Assembly: GCA_022266195.1 (NCBI GenBank)
Contig: WHVY01000002.1
Span: 3,239,001-3,303,000, forward strand
Reading direction: 5' to 3'
DNA: 64,000 nucleotides
Origin: Tetranychus cinnabarinus
Lineage: Eukaryota; Arthropoda; Arachnida; Trombidiformes; Tetranychidae
In this document: positions 1 through 9,711 of the stretch, one piece after another
How the letters are laid out: each line of letters opens with the position of its first letter
Numbering within the stretch: position 1 is the first letter of the stretch
Notes under the pieces: generated by a model
Told to the model about the DNA's origin: nothing
The model's database searches: none
What the model saw: only the letters and a program-made list of their open reading frames with translations
Position numbers and translations under genes: made by a program

Positions 1-57
1 GAGAAATGATGTTTGGTGACAACAAACCTACTAATCAAGAAAACTTAGTAACTGTGG
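1..57 (-). pseudogene. 5' edge of another cytochrome P450 copy (truncated by window start)
   Basis: These bases closely match the sequence around the 5' end of the intact P450 gene (about 21095-21150) in the same orientation, sharing the words gagaaatga and gacaacaaacct and then a similar leader. The coding part would therefore lie to the left of the window on the minus strand. Only leader sequence is visible, so I cannot tell whether that copy is functional. It is consistent with a tandem P450 cluster continuing leftwards. Confidence 0.5.
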
Positions 58-149
58 CATGATATTAGATTTTCAATGATGATAATGATAATGATAGCAC
101 CACGAAATTAAGGTAAATTATTCATAATCACAGCTATGAAATTTATAAG

Positions 150-207
150 AGGAGAGGAGTTTCTGGTTTTAATGATCAGTTGATCCATTGTACAACACAC
201 ATATTAC
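150..207. repeat. Left part of composite dispersed repeat, split by a transposon
   Basis: The word gatcagttgatccattgta and the following acacaca are shared with copies near 4098, 7981, 14303 and 17145. The repeat resumes at 2351 after the transposon at 211-2347, so this copy was present before the transposon arrived. Confidence 0.65.
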
Positions 208-210
208 TGA

Positions 211-2347
211 CAAGGGAACTGTCAGAATTGTTAAGCACTGATTTTAATAATTAATATCTCAAATTGTTGGTAATGATAAAGTTATAAAAAGTGAAGTTTA
301 TTTTTTCTGTCATCATAATAATTAAGCGCAAATCAACGAATTACCTTTTTGGCCCACTAAGCGTTATATATCAATGATCCCTTTGGGCCAACGCCTGTTT
401 TCGGTTTCAACCCCGTTCTTTGTCTAGATATTTAAGCAACTTTATTTGAGTAGTTTTAAAAAGTCAATTTCGAATAAAAATTTTATTGTTTCAATTGGAT
501 TATTTCATCAAAAATCAAGGTAAGGCTAAATCCTATGTTTTGATTGTTTTTAAAAGTTTGCAATCGTTTTGAATATTATTTGTAGATGCATTTCTGTGCT
601 TCAAATGTTATCCAATGCTTGACAAGACTATCCAGAGGTGAAGAGCCCGATGTTAATGGAGAAGAACTTGCTTTGGCGAAAACATTTCATTCAATTATGC
701 TGGATGCTCAACTAAACAAAAACATTGAAATCCTCGATGAAGATGATTTGGAATTTGTTGAATCGGAGGAAGAAGAAGAATTTGTTATGACCAGTGACGA
801 AGTGAGGGTTTACGATGGTTTTTCACTGGATTATATTACTTCAGTTTTAAATTGGATCGATTCAAGGAAAAATAGACCCTCAAATGAAACCATCATGAAA
901 AGATATACCAGAATAAAAGCTCCAATCTACATTACACGCTTCCGAGAATATTATGCCCAAAATGGAACCAGGAATGAAAAGATGAAAAAAGTTACTTCAA
1001 CAGTGTTTGACAAATTTAAGCAAGCTCGTGTAGCTGGTTTGGCTATCCATGATGTGACTATAAAGCTTTGGGCTATACAAGCATCAAGAGCTGTCAACTT
1101 GGAAGATTTTAGAGCAAGTGATAGTTGGATAGCTCGTTTCAAGCGTAATAACAAAATTGTCTCCCGACGAGTTACTAAATTTGTAACAAAAACCAATTTG
1201 TTAAACCATGAAGAAGTAGAAGCTAATGCTACAGCTGTTATTGTTGAATTGGGCGAATACAAAAGCCAGAATGGAATAAGTGATGACCAAGTGTATAATG
1301 CGGATCAATCAGGAATAGCCTACGAATTACATACGGCTCGAACCTTGTCCCACCAAGGAGAAAAGGACACCATTGGGTTAGTCCGAAATACAAATGCTAA
1401 AACTCACTCATACACTGTAATGCCTTTTGTTTCGATGAGTGGAAATATTGGTGAGAAAGCTTTGATTTGTCTGAAAGAAACAAATGGTGAATTTGGGCCT
1501 CAAGTTCAAGCTAGATTGTTCAAGCCGGATAATTTATATGTCACTTGTTCTGGATCAGGAAAAATGAACACAGCAATGATGCGGAAGTTCATTACTGAAG
1601 TCTATTCTCCATCAGTTGCTAACCATTCAGTTCTTGTAATCGACTCTTGGACTGGTCAAAAAAACGAAGATCTTTATAAAATTGACGGTAAAACAATCAA
1701 GACATTCACTATACCTGCTGGTGCAACTGGTTTTATGCAGCCACTCGACCTATACTGTTTCCGACAGTGGAAGACATTTATCAAAAAGTTTCAGGAGCGA
1801 GCATTGATGGATCAAAATCCAATCGTTTTACATGATAGAAATAATATCATCAGAATGAATTCTTTGGTTTTGAATCAGTTTCAATCTCCTCATTTTCGTA
1901 ATATGTTTAAATACGCTTGGTCCAAGGGTGGATTTGATGTTCAAGTTGATGCTTTTCAAGGATTGAATGATATTTGCTTCGCATTCAATGATTACATTTG
2001 TGAAGCTTGCAAAGCAAGAATTACATTCGTAAAATGTTCATGGCCTGATTGCCGTAAATGTCTTTGTCAAAAATGTTTCTTTGAAGATTATCACTATCAT
2101 AACGTTGCAGAACGTGAAGAAGGTGACTCCAGCCCAGAAAATATTGAATGGCAGTGAAAAAAAACTAATTTGAAAAATTTTGATACCTTTAAGCCAAGCC
2201 ATCCATGATAAACTAATTACTCGAATTTCTCGTCTATCATTCAAATGACAGAAAAAATAAATTTCACTTTTTGTAACTTGATCACTGCCAACAATTTAAG
2301 ATATTAATCAATAAAATCAATGCTTAACAATTCTGACAGTTCCCTTG
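211..2347 (+). mobile_element. CENP-B/pogo-type DNA transposon with about 100-bp terminal inverted repeats
   Basis: The left end (211 to about 312) and the reverse complement of the right end (about 2247-2347) align over roughly 100 bp, both beginning CAAGGGAACTGTCAG. The element is 2,137 bp and carries one transposase gene. It is flanked on both sides by TGA (208-210 and 2348-2350), consistent with a 3-bp target duplication. Related empty repeat copies near 4120 read attactca where this one reads attactga followed by the element. Pogo/Tigger elements usually duplicate TA, so the 3-bp duplication is odd. The transposase frame is intact and the ends are well matched, so the insertion may be fairly young, but activity cannot be judged from sequence alone. 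Confidence 0.85.
586..2157 (+). CDS. Transposase, CENP-B-type helix-turn-helix plus DDE domain
   Basis: This encodes a 523-aa transposase that would bind the ends of its element and catalyse cut-and-paste transposition in the nucleus. The N-terminal region is acidic. Residues about 150-200 look like the CENP-B-type DNA-binding region (motif DSWIARFKRNNKIVSRR). The catalytic core has three well-placed acidic residues: D240 in NADQSG, D353 in VLVIDSWTG and D388 in FMQPLD. The spacing of 34 residues between the last two is normal for pogo-type enzymes. A cysteine/histidine cluster at about residues 471-505 (C-x2-C, later C-x2-C and H-x-H) looks like an added C-terminal zinc-binding module. The ATG directly follows a splice acceptor, so a short 5'-UTR intron (520-585, AAG|GTAAGG to TTTGTAG) is likely. 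No internal stops are present. Confidence 0.85.
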   Translation: MHFCASNVIQCLTRLSRGEEPDVNGEELALAKTFHSIMLDAQLNKNIEILDEDDLEFVESEEEEEFVMTSDEVRVYDGFSLDYITSVLNWIDSRKNRPSNETIMKRYTRIKAPIYITRFREYYAQNGTRNEKMKKVTSTVFDKFKQARVAGLAIHDVTIKLWAIQASRAVNLEDFRASDSWIARFKRNNKIVSRRVTKFVTKTNLLNHEEVEANATAVIVELGEYKSQNGISDDQVYNADQSGIAYELHTARTLSHQGEKDTIGLVRNTNAKTHSYTVMPFVSMSGNIGEKALICLKETNGEFGPQVQARLFKPDNLYVTCSGSGKMNTAMMRKFITEVYSPSVANHSVLVIDSWTGQKNEDLYKIDGKTIKTFTIPAGATGFMQPLDLYCFRQWKTFIKKFQERALMDQNPIVLHDRNNIIRMNSLVLNQFQSPHFRNMFKYAWSKGGFDVQVDAFQGLNDICFAFNDYICEACKARITFVKCSWPDCRKCLCQKCFFEDYHYHNVAEREEGDSSPENIEWQ

Positions 2348-2350
2348 TGA

Positions 2351-2790
2351 AACACAAGTAAACAACTAAATCTAACCAAGTTGGTCTTGATTCTGATTAT
2401 AACCTTTTCATGATTACAAAACTTTTACATTATTTTTAAATGTTAACTCGTCATTAATCACCGAATGACGCATTTAGATTATTGAATTCTGAGAATTTCC
2501 TTTCAATATGGATTATAATTGTTGATTAAAATTGACTTACAATGTAATATATTAAATCTACATGGATAATCAAAGTGATTTGGTTGTTTTTTATTCTGAT
2601 TGTATCCTTTTCATTATTTAAAATCATGCATAATTTTGAGGTGTTAACGCGCGATTCATAGCATCTGACTCATTTAGATTGGTTTCTAAGAAATTAATTT
2701 CAATATTGATTTTATTTTTTCATTAACATGACTTTTTAAACAGTTAAACGCCTCTCCAATGAAATATGAAACAAAGGTCACAATTAACTA
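2351..2790. repeat. Composite dispersed repeat, right part of the copy split by the transposon
   Basis: The sequence continues the repeat started at about 150. It consists of two related sub-units (about 2370-2560 and 2570-2760), each with a shared block resembling aatatggattgt followed by ttgattaaaa and atgact. The same dimeric arrangement recurs at 4080-4490 and 14990-15345. No coding potential is visible. Confidence 0.6.
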
Positions 2791-2871
2791 GTGACTGGTG
2801 TTAATCAAAATAAAATCACAAATTCCTTTGCATTAAGTGACACGATATTGTCAATCTACATTTAATTTCTA

Positions 2872-4039
2872 ACAAGCTGAGCCACGATCATGACTGATCG
2901 TAAATTTGTTTTAACCACCCATGCTAACCGTCTTTTCACGGTGTTGTCCACCGCCCAATTTAACACATCTACCAAATCAACTAAATCAAACAACATCACT
3001 TTTTAGAGAAACTTTTCTCAACAAAATTGTCCACTAAATTGTCCATCACTTTAGAGTGGCTTTTTTCACACGCATTTTCAAAAATTTTTTATATAAGATC
3101 ATCCACCACCCAAATCCACCAAATTTTTGACCACTTTTCGGGATATGATGGTGATTAATAGTGGATGTGCTAGATGGTGTAAAAGTGATTTGGTGATTTG
3201 ATTTGGTAGATGTGTTGGATTGAGTGGTGGACAATACGGTGAAAAGACGGTAAAAAACTGGTGAAAAAAGCCGCTCCCTCTTTACTCTTTACTCGAATGA
3301 CAAAGTTTTACATAAAATCCTGGTCAACAATCAACCATAAACCTGAATAACGAAAAAGTTTTTCCCCCTCTCTCAATGTTATTGGATACGGATTCTACAT
3401 TTTTTCCCCCCAGTTCTTATTTTCATGAATTTCTCAGAGGGCATGAGAGTCTGAGGACAGGTTTCCTATTTTTCGTCGTTGTAGTTGAATCAGGGCTATC
3501 ATACTATGTAATTTTTTTTCTTAGAACCCGTTCGGCCACAATCTTGGCGCAAAAATTTAATACTTTGACTTTATATATTGTATAGATAATTAGCAACAAC
3601 GATAACTGAGCAATCCATACAATAATTCAAGTCAAAATTTCAGTCAGTCAGATTTTGTGCAAAGATCGTGGCCAAACGGAAATGAATTTAAGGCAAATTA
3701 AAGGAAAAATAGTCAGAGCTTTTTCGGAATTTAGCTTACTGAGAAATTAGCGTCCAAACAGGGTGGGGGAAAAAATGCAGAATCCCTATCTCTTACTATT
3801 GACTTAGGGGGAAAAACCTTTTGGTTATCAGGTTGATGGTTTATTGTTGCATTAGAAGGATAAGTAAATCAGTTTTATACCTGCACAGCCAACAAAGGTT
3901 CAAATCTCAAACACAAATTTTTTTAGTTTTTCTCATTGACAATAGTTTTTCATCAATAATTTGATTCAATTTTAAATTTGGATTGGATTGTATTCAGTGA
4001 AAGAAATTTTCGATCAGTCATGATCGCGACTCAGCTTGT
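2872..4039. mobile_element. Foldback element with long inverted arms, interrupted by a MITE
   Basis: The outer ends are inverted copies of one another (acaagctga at 2872, tcagcttgt at 4039), and the inverted similarity continues inward for several hundred bases to a centre near 3600. A single-arm copy in direct orientation lies at 12831-13279 and matches the right arm closely. The left arm is more diverged and carries a nested insertion at about 2908-3268. No transposase is encoded, so this is a non-autonomous element. Confidence 0.75.
2908..3268. mobile_element. MITE nested inside the foldback element
   Basis: The two ends are inverted repeats sharing ACCGTCTTTTCAC, TTGTCCACC and the following ACACATCTACCAAATCA over about 80 bp (left about 2935-2990, right about 3190-3252). 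The element breaks the similarity between the left foldback arm and its homologue at 12831, which shows that it inserted later. The exact ends and target duplication are not clear. Confidence 0.65.
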
Positions 4040-4500
4040 AGATTGAGACTGTTGACTAAAAATGACTTTTTCGAACAGTAAAACTCCCTCTCCAATGATC
4101 AGATGATCCATTTTATAACAAAAATTACTCAAAAATAAATTAATAACTTAAATCAAACCAAGTTGGTCTCGATTCTGATTATAATCTTTCATGATTGGAA
4201 AACTTGTACATTATTTCGAAGTCTTAACTCGTGATTAATCAGCGAATGACTCATTGAGATGATTAAGTTCTGAGAATTTCGTTACAATATGATTTGAGTT
4301 GTTGATGAACTGACTTACAATGTTAAATCTGCACCGATAATCAATGTGATTTGGTTGGTTTTTTTAATCCGTTTCATTGAAAGTCATTTTGAGGTCATGA
4401 CTCGTAATTCATTATATTTGACTCATTTCATCTGGTTTCTGAGAAATATTCAATATTGACTGTTTTTCTTTATTACAATTAAACGCCTATTTAAACCTTG
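4040..4500. repeat. Composite dispersed repeat copy
   Basis: This is another copy of the repeat at 2351-2790. It includes the gatccatt block near 4100 and the tctgagaatttcgtt / caatatg blocks in two tandem sub-units. It lies directly against the right end of the foldback element. Confidence 0.55.
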
Positions 4501-4579
4501 AAACTTGCCACATTTAAAAAATGTGATCATTGCATGATCCTAGAGCCAACAAATGTTCGACTCAACTCCAGGGAATTTT

Positions 4580-4800
4580 TCAGTGCTCAAAGGCTTTTTT
4601 CATCGAAAAATGGATCTTACCAATGTTACAAAAGCTAATGATTTTAACTTTAGTATTTTTCGTTGCGAATTTGTGTTCATCGATTATGACAGTAAAACTG
4701 AGTCCATTCGGGAAATCAATAAAATAATTAGATTTCGATAAAATTGGGTTGGAAGTTGGAACTTGGAAAGTTTTGGAGAATTTTTTCATTAACTTTCAAC
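4580..4800 (-). pseudogene. Fragment of the N-terminal part of a surface-protein gene
   Basis: The minus strand reads MKKFSKTFQVPTSNPILS, which matches MKKFISKTVQKAFQVSTLNS at the start of the broken gene at 17786-19160. The following DNA (up to about 4940) also matches the upstream flank of that gene (about 19080-19270). Only this 5' piece is present, so it is a gene remnant. The function of the family is not recognised. Confidence 0.5.
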
Positions 4801-4970
4801 GTCAATCAGAAAATTTACTTATTTCGTAAAATTAAATTCGAAGTTTTTTTACAAAAAAAATTTATGGATAAGTCATTAGCATTTAGCAAGGTGGACAGAG
4901 AATGAGCTAAAAATGATTTTTATCAATAAAACTTGACTGAATTCATTCCAATTTAGCAAACTATTATACT

Positions 4971-5553
4971 AACCTGTTCGGAGAAAAGATTGGACGTTAA
5001 CTTTGATGTGGCAAATCGAAGTAGCCGTTAAAATATTGAGAATATTTCAACAGTTTTATGTAGATTTGTAAATAAGAGTATGAAGAATGTCTTGTGAAAA
5101 TTTGAAATTTCTTGACAGAAGATTCAGTTAGTTATCGAACATGGAACAGCGCAGATCAAGAAAATGTTTTTTCATTTCATATTTCTCTGCATCACTGAGC
5201 GCATTGAAAATGTACCTGATGCGGTCAGGTTTCGTGAAAAAGCCAAAATTTGGAAAGAAAATGATATTTAAAGTAGCAATAAGTGAATATGGCCATTCAC
5301 AGGTTAATGATCAAAATGGGCGAAATGGAAAGGCCAAAAATAGGTCTAATCTATTTAAAAAACCATATTTCTGCCGTCAAATGAAAAATTTTGTCTCAAA
5401 AGAGACCTATTCTGAGTAAAGCGGTAAAATGTCATGAATTGTAAACGCGAATGTTTGACAGATGAACTGATCTAAAAATTTTATATTTTGTCTGAATATA
5501 AGCTCATTTACAGCCTCGCAAAGTTGTCGTCCAATCTTTTTTCCGAACAGGTT
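4971..5553. mobile_element. MITE with about 25-bp inverted ends
   Basis: AACCTGTTCGG at 4971 continues as AAAAGATTGGACG. The reverse complement of 5528-5553 reads the same with one mismatch and a one-base difference in the A run. A 92-codon lysine-rich ORF lies inside (5141-5419), but it has no recognisable domain and is probably chance. The target duplication is unclear. Confidence 0.6.
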
Positions 5554-5830
5554 ATTATTAATAGTATATATTCATTATTGACCAACTTTGCAAGTTGATA
5601 AGCGGAGAGTTTTCAATTTCCTTGATCAAAGTTGGACGTTAACACCTAGAAGCTAGTTGAGTAGTCAGTTAGTCCAACAGCAAGAAAACTACACGATTTA
5701 TTTATGTAAAATAAAGTCCTACAACTTTAACGATCTTGAGATTTCGCGATTTATACTTGGACCATATGAATAAATGTAGTCAACTCATTGTCGATTTTGT
5801 CATTAATTTTGATTTTTGGTTTTTAATAAG

Positions 5831-6000
5831 TTAATAAAAGAACCCCTTTTTATCAGAAAATGTAAATCCAATGAACCCACCAGCAAACGCCATTAAGTAG
5901 ACTATTGTCCCCAATCCTACTGCTATCTTCAAATTATTTGAATTAGTTGGTGATTCGGATGGTGTTAAAGCAGATGGCTGTGGGTCAGTTTTACTTTTTC
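5831..6000 (-). pseudogene. Orphan last exon: stalk, transmembrane helix and short cytoplasmic tail
   Basis: After a good acceptor (AAATCACAG), the minus strand encodes a serine/threonine/proline-rich stalk, then a hydrophobic helix containing AVGLGTIVYLMAFAGGFIGF, then SDKKGFFY and a stop. This is a typical C-terminus of a type I membrane protein. No upstream exons are found next to it. It may be the lost 3' end of the surface-protein family whose broken copy is at 17786-19160, since an N-terminal fragment of that family lies at 4580-4800. The link is inference from position only. Confidence 0.45.
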
Positions 6001-6193
6001 CTGTGATTTTATTGTGATTTGTGTAAATTGCACAAATTTTGTTGTTGCTATGGTACTTAAAATAGCTCAGTTTGATTGGTATTATTTGGTTTCAAATTTG
6101 TCAATAAACAACTCGTCAATGAAACACTGCTATCGAAATTTTTTTTTTAACCTCAAGTATTAAGAAAACACAAAACAACTAAAGATTGAGATC

Positions 6194-6800
6194 ATGAGAC
6201 ACATGAACTGGAACCATTCGTGTAATTAAGGTTTTCTTTAATGATTCTCGTTTTTGATAAAATCGCTTTCTGAATTCAAACTTTCATTTTGTTCAGGCGT
6301 TGAACCAGATTTTATTTTAGTTTTTAGTTTTTCTCATTGATGATAGTTTTTTCATTAAGAATTTGAGTCTTCATATGTATATTGAATTCATTATACTCAC
6401 AAAAGAAAGAAATTGCCAGTGTAAAGAAATGCATGATTGCTTCAGCCTCTTGTTGAATTCAGCTTGTAAATTTGGTGATTTGGGCCTGAGGTCCATTTTT
6501 ATTATTACTCACGCTAATTATATTAACATGAAGTGTTAAGAAAACACAAAACAATTGAAAGATTGAAATCATGAGCACATATTGAAAGTCAATCAGGGAG
6601 TGTAAAAAAGAATTGATTAGATTCACTAATTTTAAATTCTTGATTAAAAAGCAAATTACAGTTATGCCAGAAAAATAATTCTATTTATCAACTGTTATGT
6701 GTTTCAACAAGACAATAAAATTAAATGTGATGAACCACTTTTTCCATGGATGGAGCTTCCATTGTAAAAGGTTTTGAATCAAAACTTTTGGCCTTTGAAG
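6194..6800. repeat. Near-identical duplicate of 15884-16490 (3' flank and 3' end of four-TM gene)
   Basis: The two blocks align at a constant offset of 9,690 and look identical over long stretches, including the 3' flank of the four-helix membrane protein gene. Similarity falls abruptly inside the coding region near 6800. Confidence 0.8.
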
Positions 6801-6957
6801 CACTGGCCAATCTAGCTGAGTATGCTCTAACAAGCACAGCTAAAATTAAATTGCTGAATAACGCAAAAAACAAGCTAATTATGCGAACACAGAATACGAT
6901 TTCATCGGCTTCTGCAGCAATATGATCCATATCAAAAAGTCCTTTGGCCTCCAACAC
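6721..6957 (-). pseudogene. 3' fragment of a four-TM membrane protein gene
   Basis: This encodes about 75 residues matching the C-terminal half of the intact protein at 16411-16917 (…LFDMDHIAAEADEI…, then SKAKSFDSKPFTMEAPSMEK). The last 25 residues are identical, but the preceding helix is clearly diverged. The 5' half is missing; upstream the frame runs into WQSDAGLNAIEHSVG, which resembles the SPDLNPIEN motif of Tc1 transposases. The next fragment (7388-7753) overlaps the same protein region, so this is not simply one gene with an insertion. Confidence 0.65.
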
Positions 6958-7387
6958 AATTCCTACACTGTGTTCAATAGCATTAAGACCAGCATCTGAT
7001 TGCCATATTTTTTCAATTTAAATGATTATTCAGCAACTAAAGAGGTCAAAAACTGTTGATTGCCTTACTATGGATTAGACTAAGCAAAGTAGGAACAATT
7101 GGATTTGCGCTAATCCTAATTTTAACACAATTAGCATCTGGAAACCAAATGTTGGTGTCTAATGGGATTAAGACCATGTAGATTTTTGGTTAAAAAGGGT
7201 TGATTATTGGCCATATTTAGTAATTTTAACAGTAGAAGTCATTGATAATAGTTGCTTTGTTTCATTATTCAGTGTTTTTTGTTAAGTTTTTGAGTTATTT
7301 TTGATCTAATTTGTTATTATATAATCAAAAATTATGGGTAAAGGTAAAGATTTGAACGACCGTGAAATTGGTCAAATTATTGCCTAT
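6958..7387. mobile_element. Rearranged Tc1/mariner-like remnants
   Basis: On the plus strand, 7335-7391 reads MGKGKDLNDREIGQIIAYR, the typical start of a Tc1-type transposase, preceded by an AT-rich leader from about 7065. On the minus strand, about 7030-6958 reads WQSDAGLNAIEHSVG, resembling the C-terminal catalytic WPSQSPDLNPIENLWG motif. Both fragments are short and face outward, so the element is broken and rearranged. The N-terminal call is fairly good; the C-terminal call is tentative. Confidence 0.5.
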
Positions 7388-7753
7388 CGCAACAAAGTAG
7401 ATAGCTAGTTTCGCATAGTATACGTTTTCATAGGCTTGTAAAGCAATAAGCTCCATATCAAAAAGTTTTTTGGTCTCCAACACAACTCCTATTATGGGTA
7501 GCACTACTCCGAGATAAAGTCTTATTTTACCTATGTTGAGAACTTCTCTCCACTGTTTAATGACGGCTGCTAACATGAGTCCATAAAAGACAAGGTTGAT
7601 TAGAGTAACACCAATTGCTGGTCCATTGAGTAGAAACACTGCTGCGCTCAATCCGATGATATTCAATGCAATGAAGAAACTGAAGTATCCTTTCAACTGC
7701 GTTACTAAAGTACCACAACCGTTGTCTTCCCAATCAATCTCTAGCTCATTCAT
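7388..7753 (-). pseudogene. 5' part of a four-TM membrane protein gene, 3' end replaced by Tc1-like DNA
   Basis: The first 122 or so residues (MNELEIDWEDNGCG…) are almost identical to the intact 168-aa paralogue at 16411-16917, and the DNA aligns at a constant offset of 9,164. After residue about 122 the frame runs into antisense Tc1-like sequence and stops at 7325, giving a 142-residue product that lacks the last helix and tail. It was probably inactivated by the rearrangement, though a short protein could still be made. Confidence 0.75.
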
Positions 7754-7964
7754 GGCTTGTTTGTAGATTCAGCTTGATGTTGAGTTACTAACAGATGAAT
7801 TTGAAATGATAATTGAAAATAACTTGTTGAAACAATCACTTGAGAAGCAAAATAACAAATGAATGATTTATATACTGAATGTAATAACCATGTATAGCAA
7901 TGGAGTTTAGACCATGATCAAGATTTATCCAAGCAATCTACTCAATTCTTATCTAATCTAAACA

Positions 7965-8260
7965 AAATTCTGGTTTAATTGATCAGTTGATCCATTGTAT
8001 AACACACTTACCCTGGTATATGAATTAACATAAATGAACTGATTTAAACTAACCAGGTTGGTATCGATTATGATAACCTTTCATGATTGGCAAACTTTTA
8101 TTATTTTGAGGTACTGACTTAATCAAAGTTTGACGCATTTAGAAGATTAATTTCTGAGAAAATCGTTTCAATATGGATTGTTCATGTTGATTAAAAATGA
8201 CTTTTTCAAACAGCGAAACACCCTCTTGAATGAAACAAATGTCAACAGTTAATAAACTAA
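7965..8260. repeat. Composite dispersed repeat copy upstream of the four-TM pseudogene
   Basis: It contains gatcagttgatccattgta and the ggattgttcatgttgatta / aaaatgactttttcaaacag blocks. It is highly similar to 14290-14560 and 17140-17390. Each of these three copies lies just upstream of a four-TM gene copy, so the repeat was probably duplicated together with the genes. Confidence 0.65.
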
Positions 8261-9226
8261 ACTGTTGAGATTGGGACCAACCGCAGACTACTTTTCGTTA
8301 AGTCCATCTAAATTCAAAATAATTGAATGAGGAAATTACCAGCAACAATAATTGAACAATTGAGTAAAACCTCAATGAGTTTTAGCTCATTCTCCATTAT
8401 CCTCGCTGATCCCCTCCTCGATCCTTTCTTTTTGTTTTTTTTTTGTGTTTTGTGTTTTCTAAACACTTTAGCTGTTTTTTGAAGGATTGATCAAGAATCC
8501 GTCCTTCTCTGAGATGTCTGGTGAAGATTGGCGCTTTCATAGACGTATAACTTCACATGTCTTCGTTATCTTGGTCCTGGTACGAGTAAAATGGAAGAGG
8601 CTATAAGAAGGGAAATCAAACAATTTTTACCATCCATTGGTGAGGATAAAGTTGACTTTTTAACGAAACTATTACCCAGTGTATCAAATATTAATAATAT
8701 ACCAATCTACAGTCAATCAACAACTTCAGTTATTCCGATCCGTACAGAGTCGATTTAGATGACAACATGAATCTTGTTAACCAAACTTTTCTGGGTTGAG
8801 TACATTCTTACCTTGGCTTGTCAAAATAGTGACTGCTCTTGGACTCTTTCGTGTAAGTGTGATCTCCAAGCATTTACTAGCTGTTGAGAATTTGGCTCAA
8901 AAATAGATTGATAACCATCAAGCTAAATCAAGAGTAAATGAAATAGAGGATTACATTGATGGTTTTCTGGTGGAACGAAAAAATCGTCAAAATAAAGATG
9001 AAAATGATGAATTGTTTAGTATGGGAATTTTAAGACGTAATTTGACTGCTTTTTTGCTACTGTCACAAGTACACTAACATGGACCATGATCTGATTTGAT
9101 TTACAATCCTGAATATCAAGAAAAGATACGAGCTGAAATAGTCGAGGTCATTGGATTCGATCGAGAACCTGTTTATACGGATAGGAATCGAATGCCTTTC
9201 ACAATGGCTTCTCTTAATGAAACTCA

Positions 9227-9635
9227 CGAGGGAAGTATCCCAAGTGGTACGCTCTTTTTCGATTTTTTTTTGGGTTTATATTGTAGAGGATCGAAAATTA
9301 TTAGACACGTATTTTGGCTTTTTTTCGCCGGTGCGCGGTTCGTGATGTAGAGCCATTTCAAGTCGCGACAGTCAATTCAATGTAAAGCGTATGGAAGTAA
9401 CTCTAATTTTCATTTTAATAAATAAAATGTTTTCTTGCTTATCAAAATAAATTTTACAGCTACTTTCATACGCTTTACATTGAATTGACTGTCGCGACTT
9501 GAAATGGCTCTACATCACGAACCGCGCACCGGCGAAAAAAAAGCCAAAATACGTGTCTAATAATTTTCGATCCTCTACAATATAAACCCAAAAAAAAAAT
9601 CGAAAAAGAGCGTACCACTTGGGATACTTCCCTTG
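9227..9635. mobile_element. 409-bp near-perfect palindromic element, 3-bp target duplication
   Basis: The two arms (about 9227-9400 and 9462-9635) are reverse complements with very few differences, around a short AT-rich centre near 9431. The ends read CGAGGGAAGTATCCC and CAAGGGAAGTATCCC. TCA flanks both sides (9224-9226 and 9636-9638). Comparison with the intact P450 shows that the host sequence resumes directly after the element. Its end sequence and 3-bp duplication resemble the transposon at 211-2347, so it may be a non-autonomous relative. No protein is encoded. Confidence 0.85.
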
Positions 9636-9711
9636 TCAGACACTGGATCCGTTATTGCTGTAAATTTACTTCGTCGAGCCGCAAGAGACACAAAGATTGG
9701 TAAATACATTA

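Noticed and set aside
951..1262. 103-codon minus-strand ORF
   Set aside because: It lies antisense within the transposase gene and has no independent similarity or start context.
3840..3915. Possible tRNA gene from A-box and B-box-like words
   Set aside because: No seven-base acceptor stem or convincing anticodon stem can be drawn; kept only as a finding about the foldback element.
5141..5419. 92-codon lysine-rich ORF inside the MITE at 4971-5553
   Set aside because: No domain or splice context; composition is what AT-rich DNA gives. A short related snippet near 15600 is not in a matching frame.
9096..9350. 84-codon ORF
   Set aside because: It is a chance read-through from the broken P450 into the palindromic element at 9227-9635.
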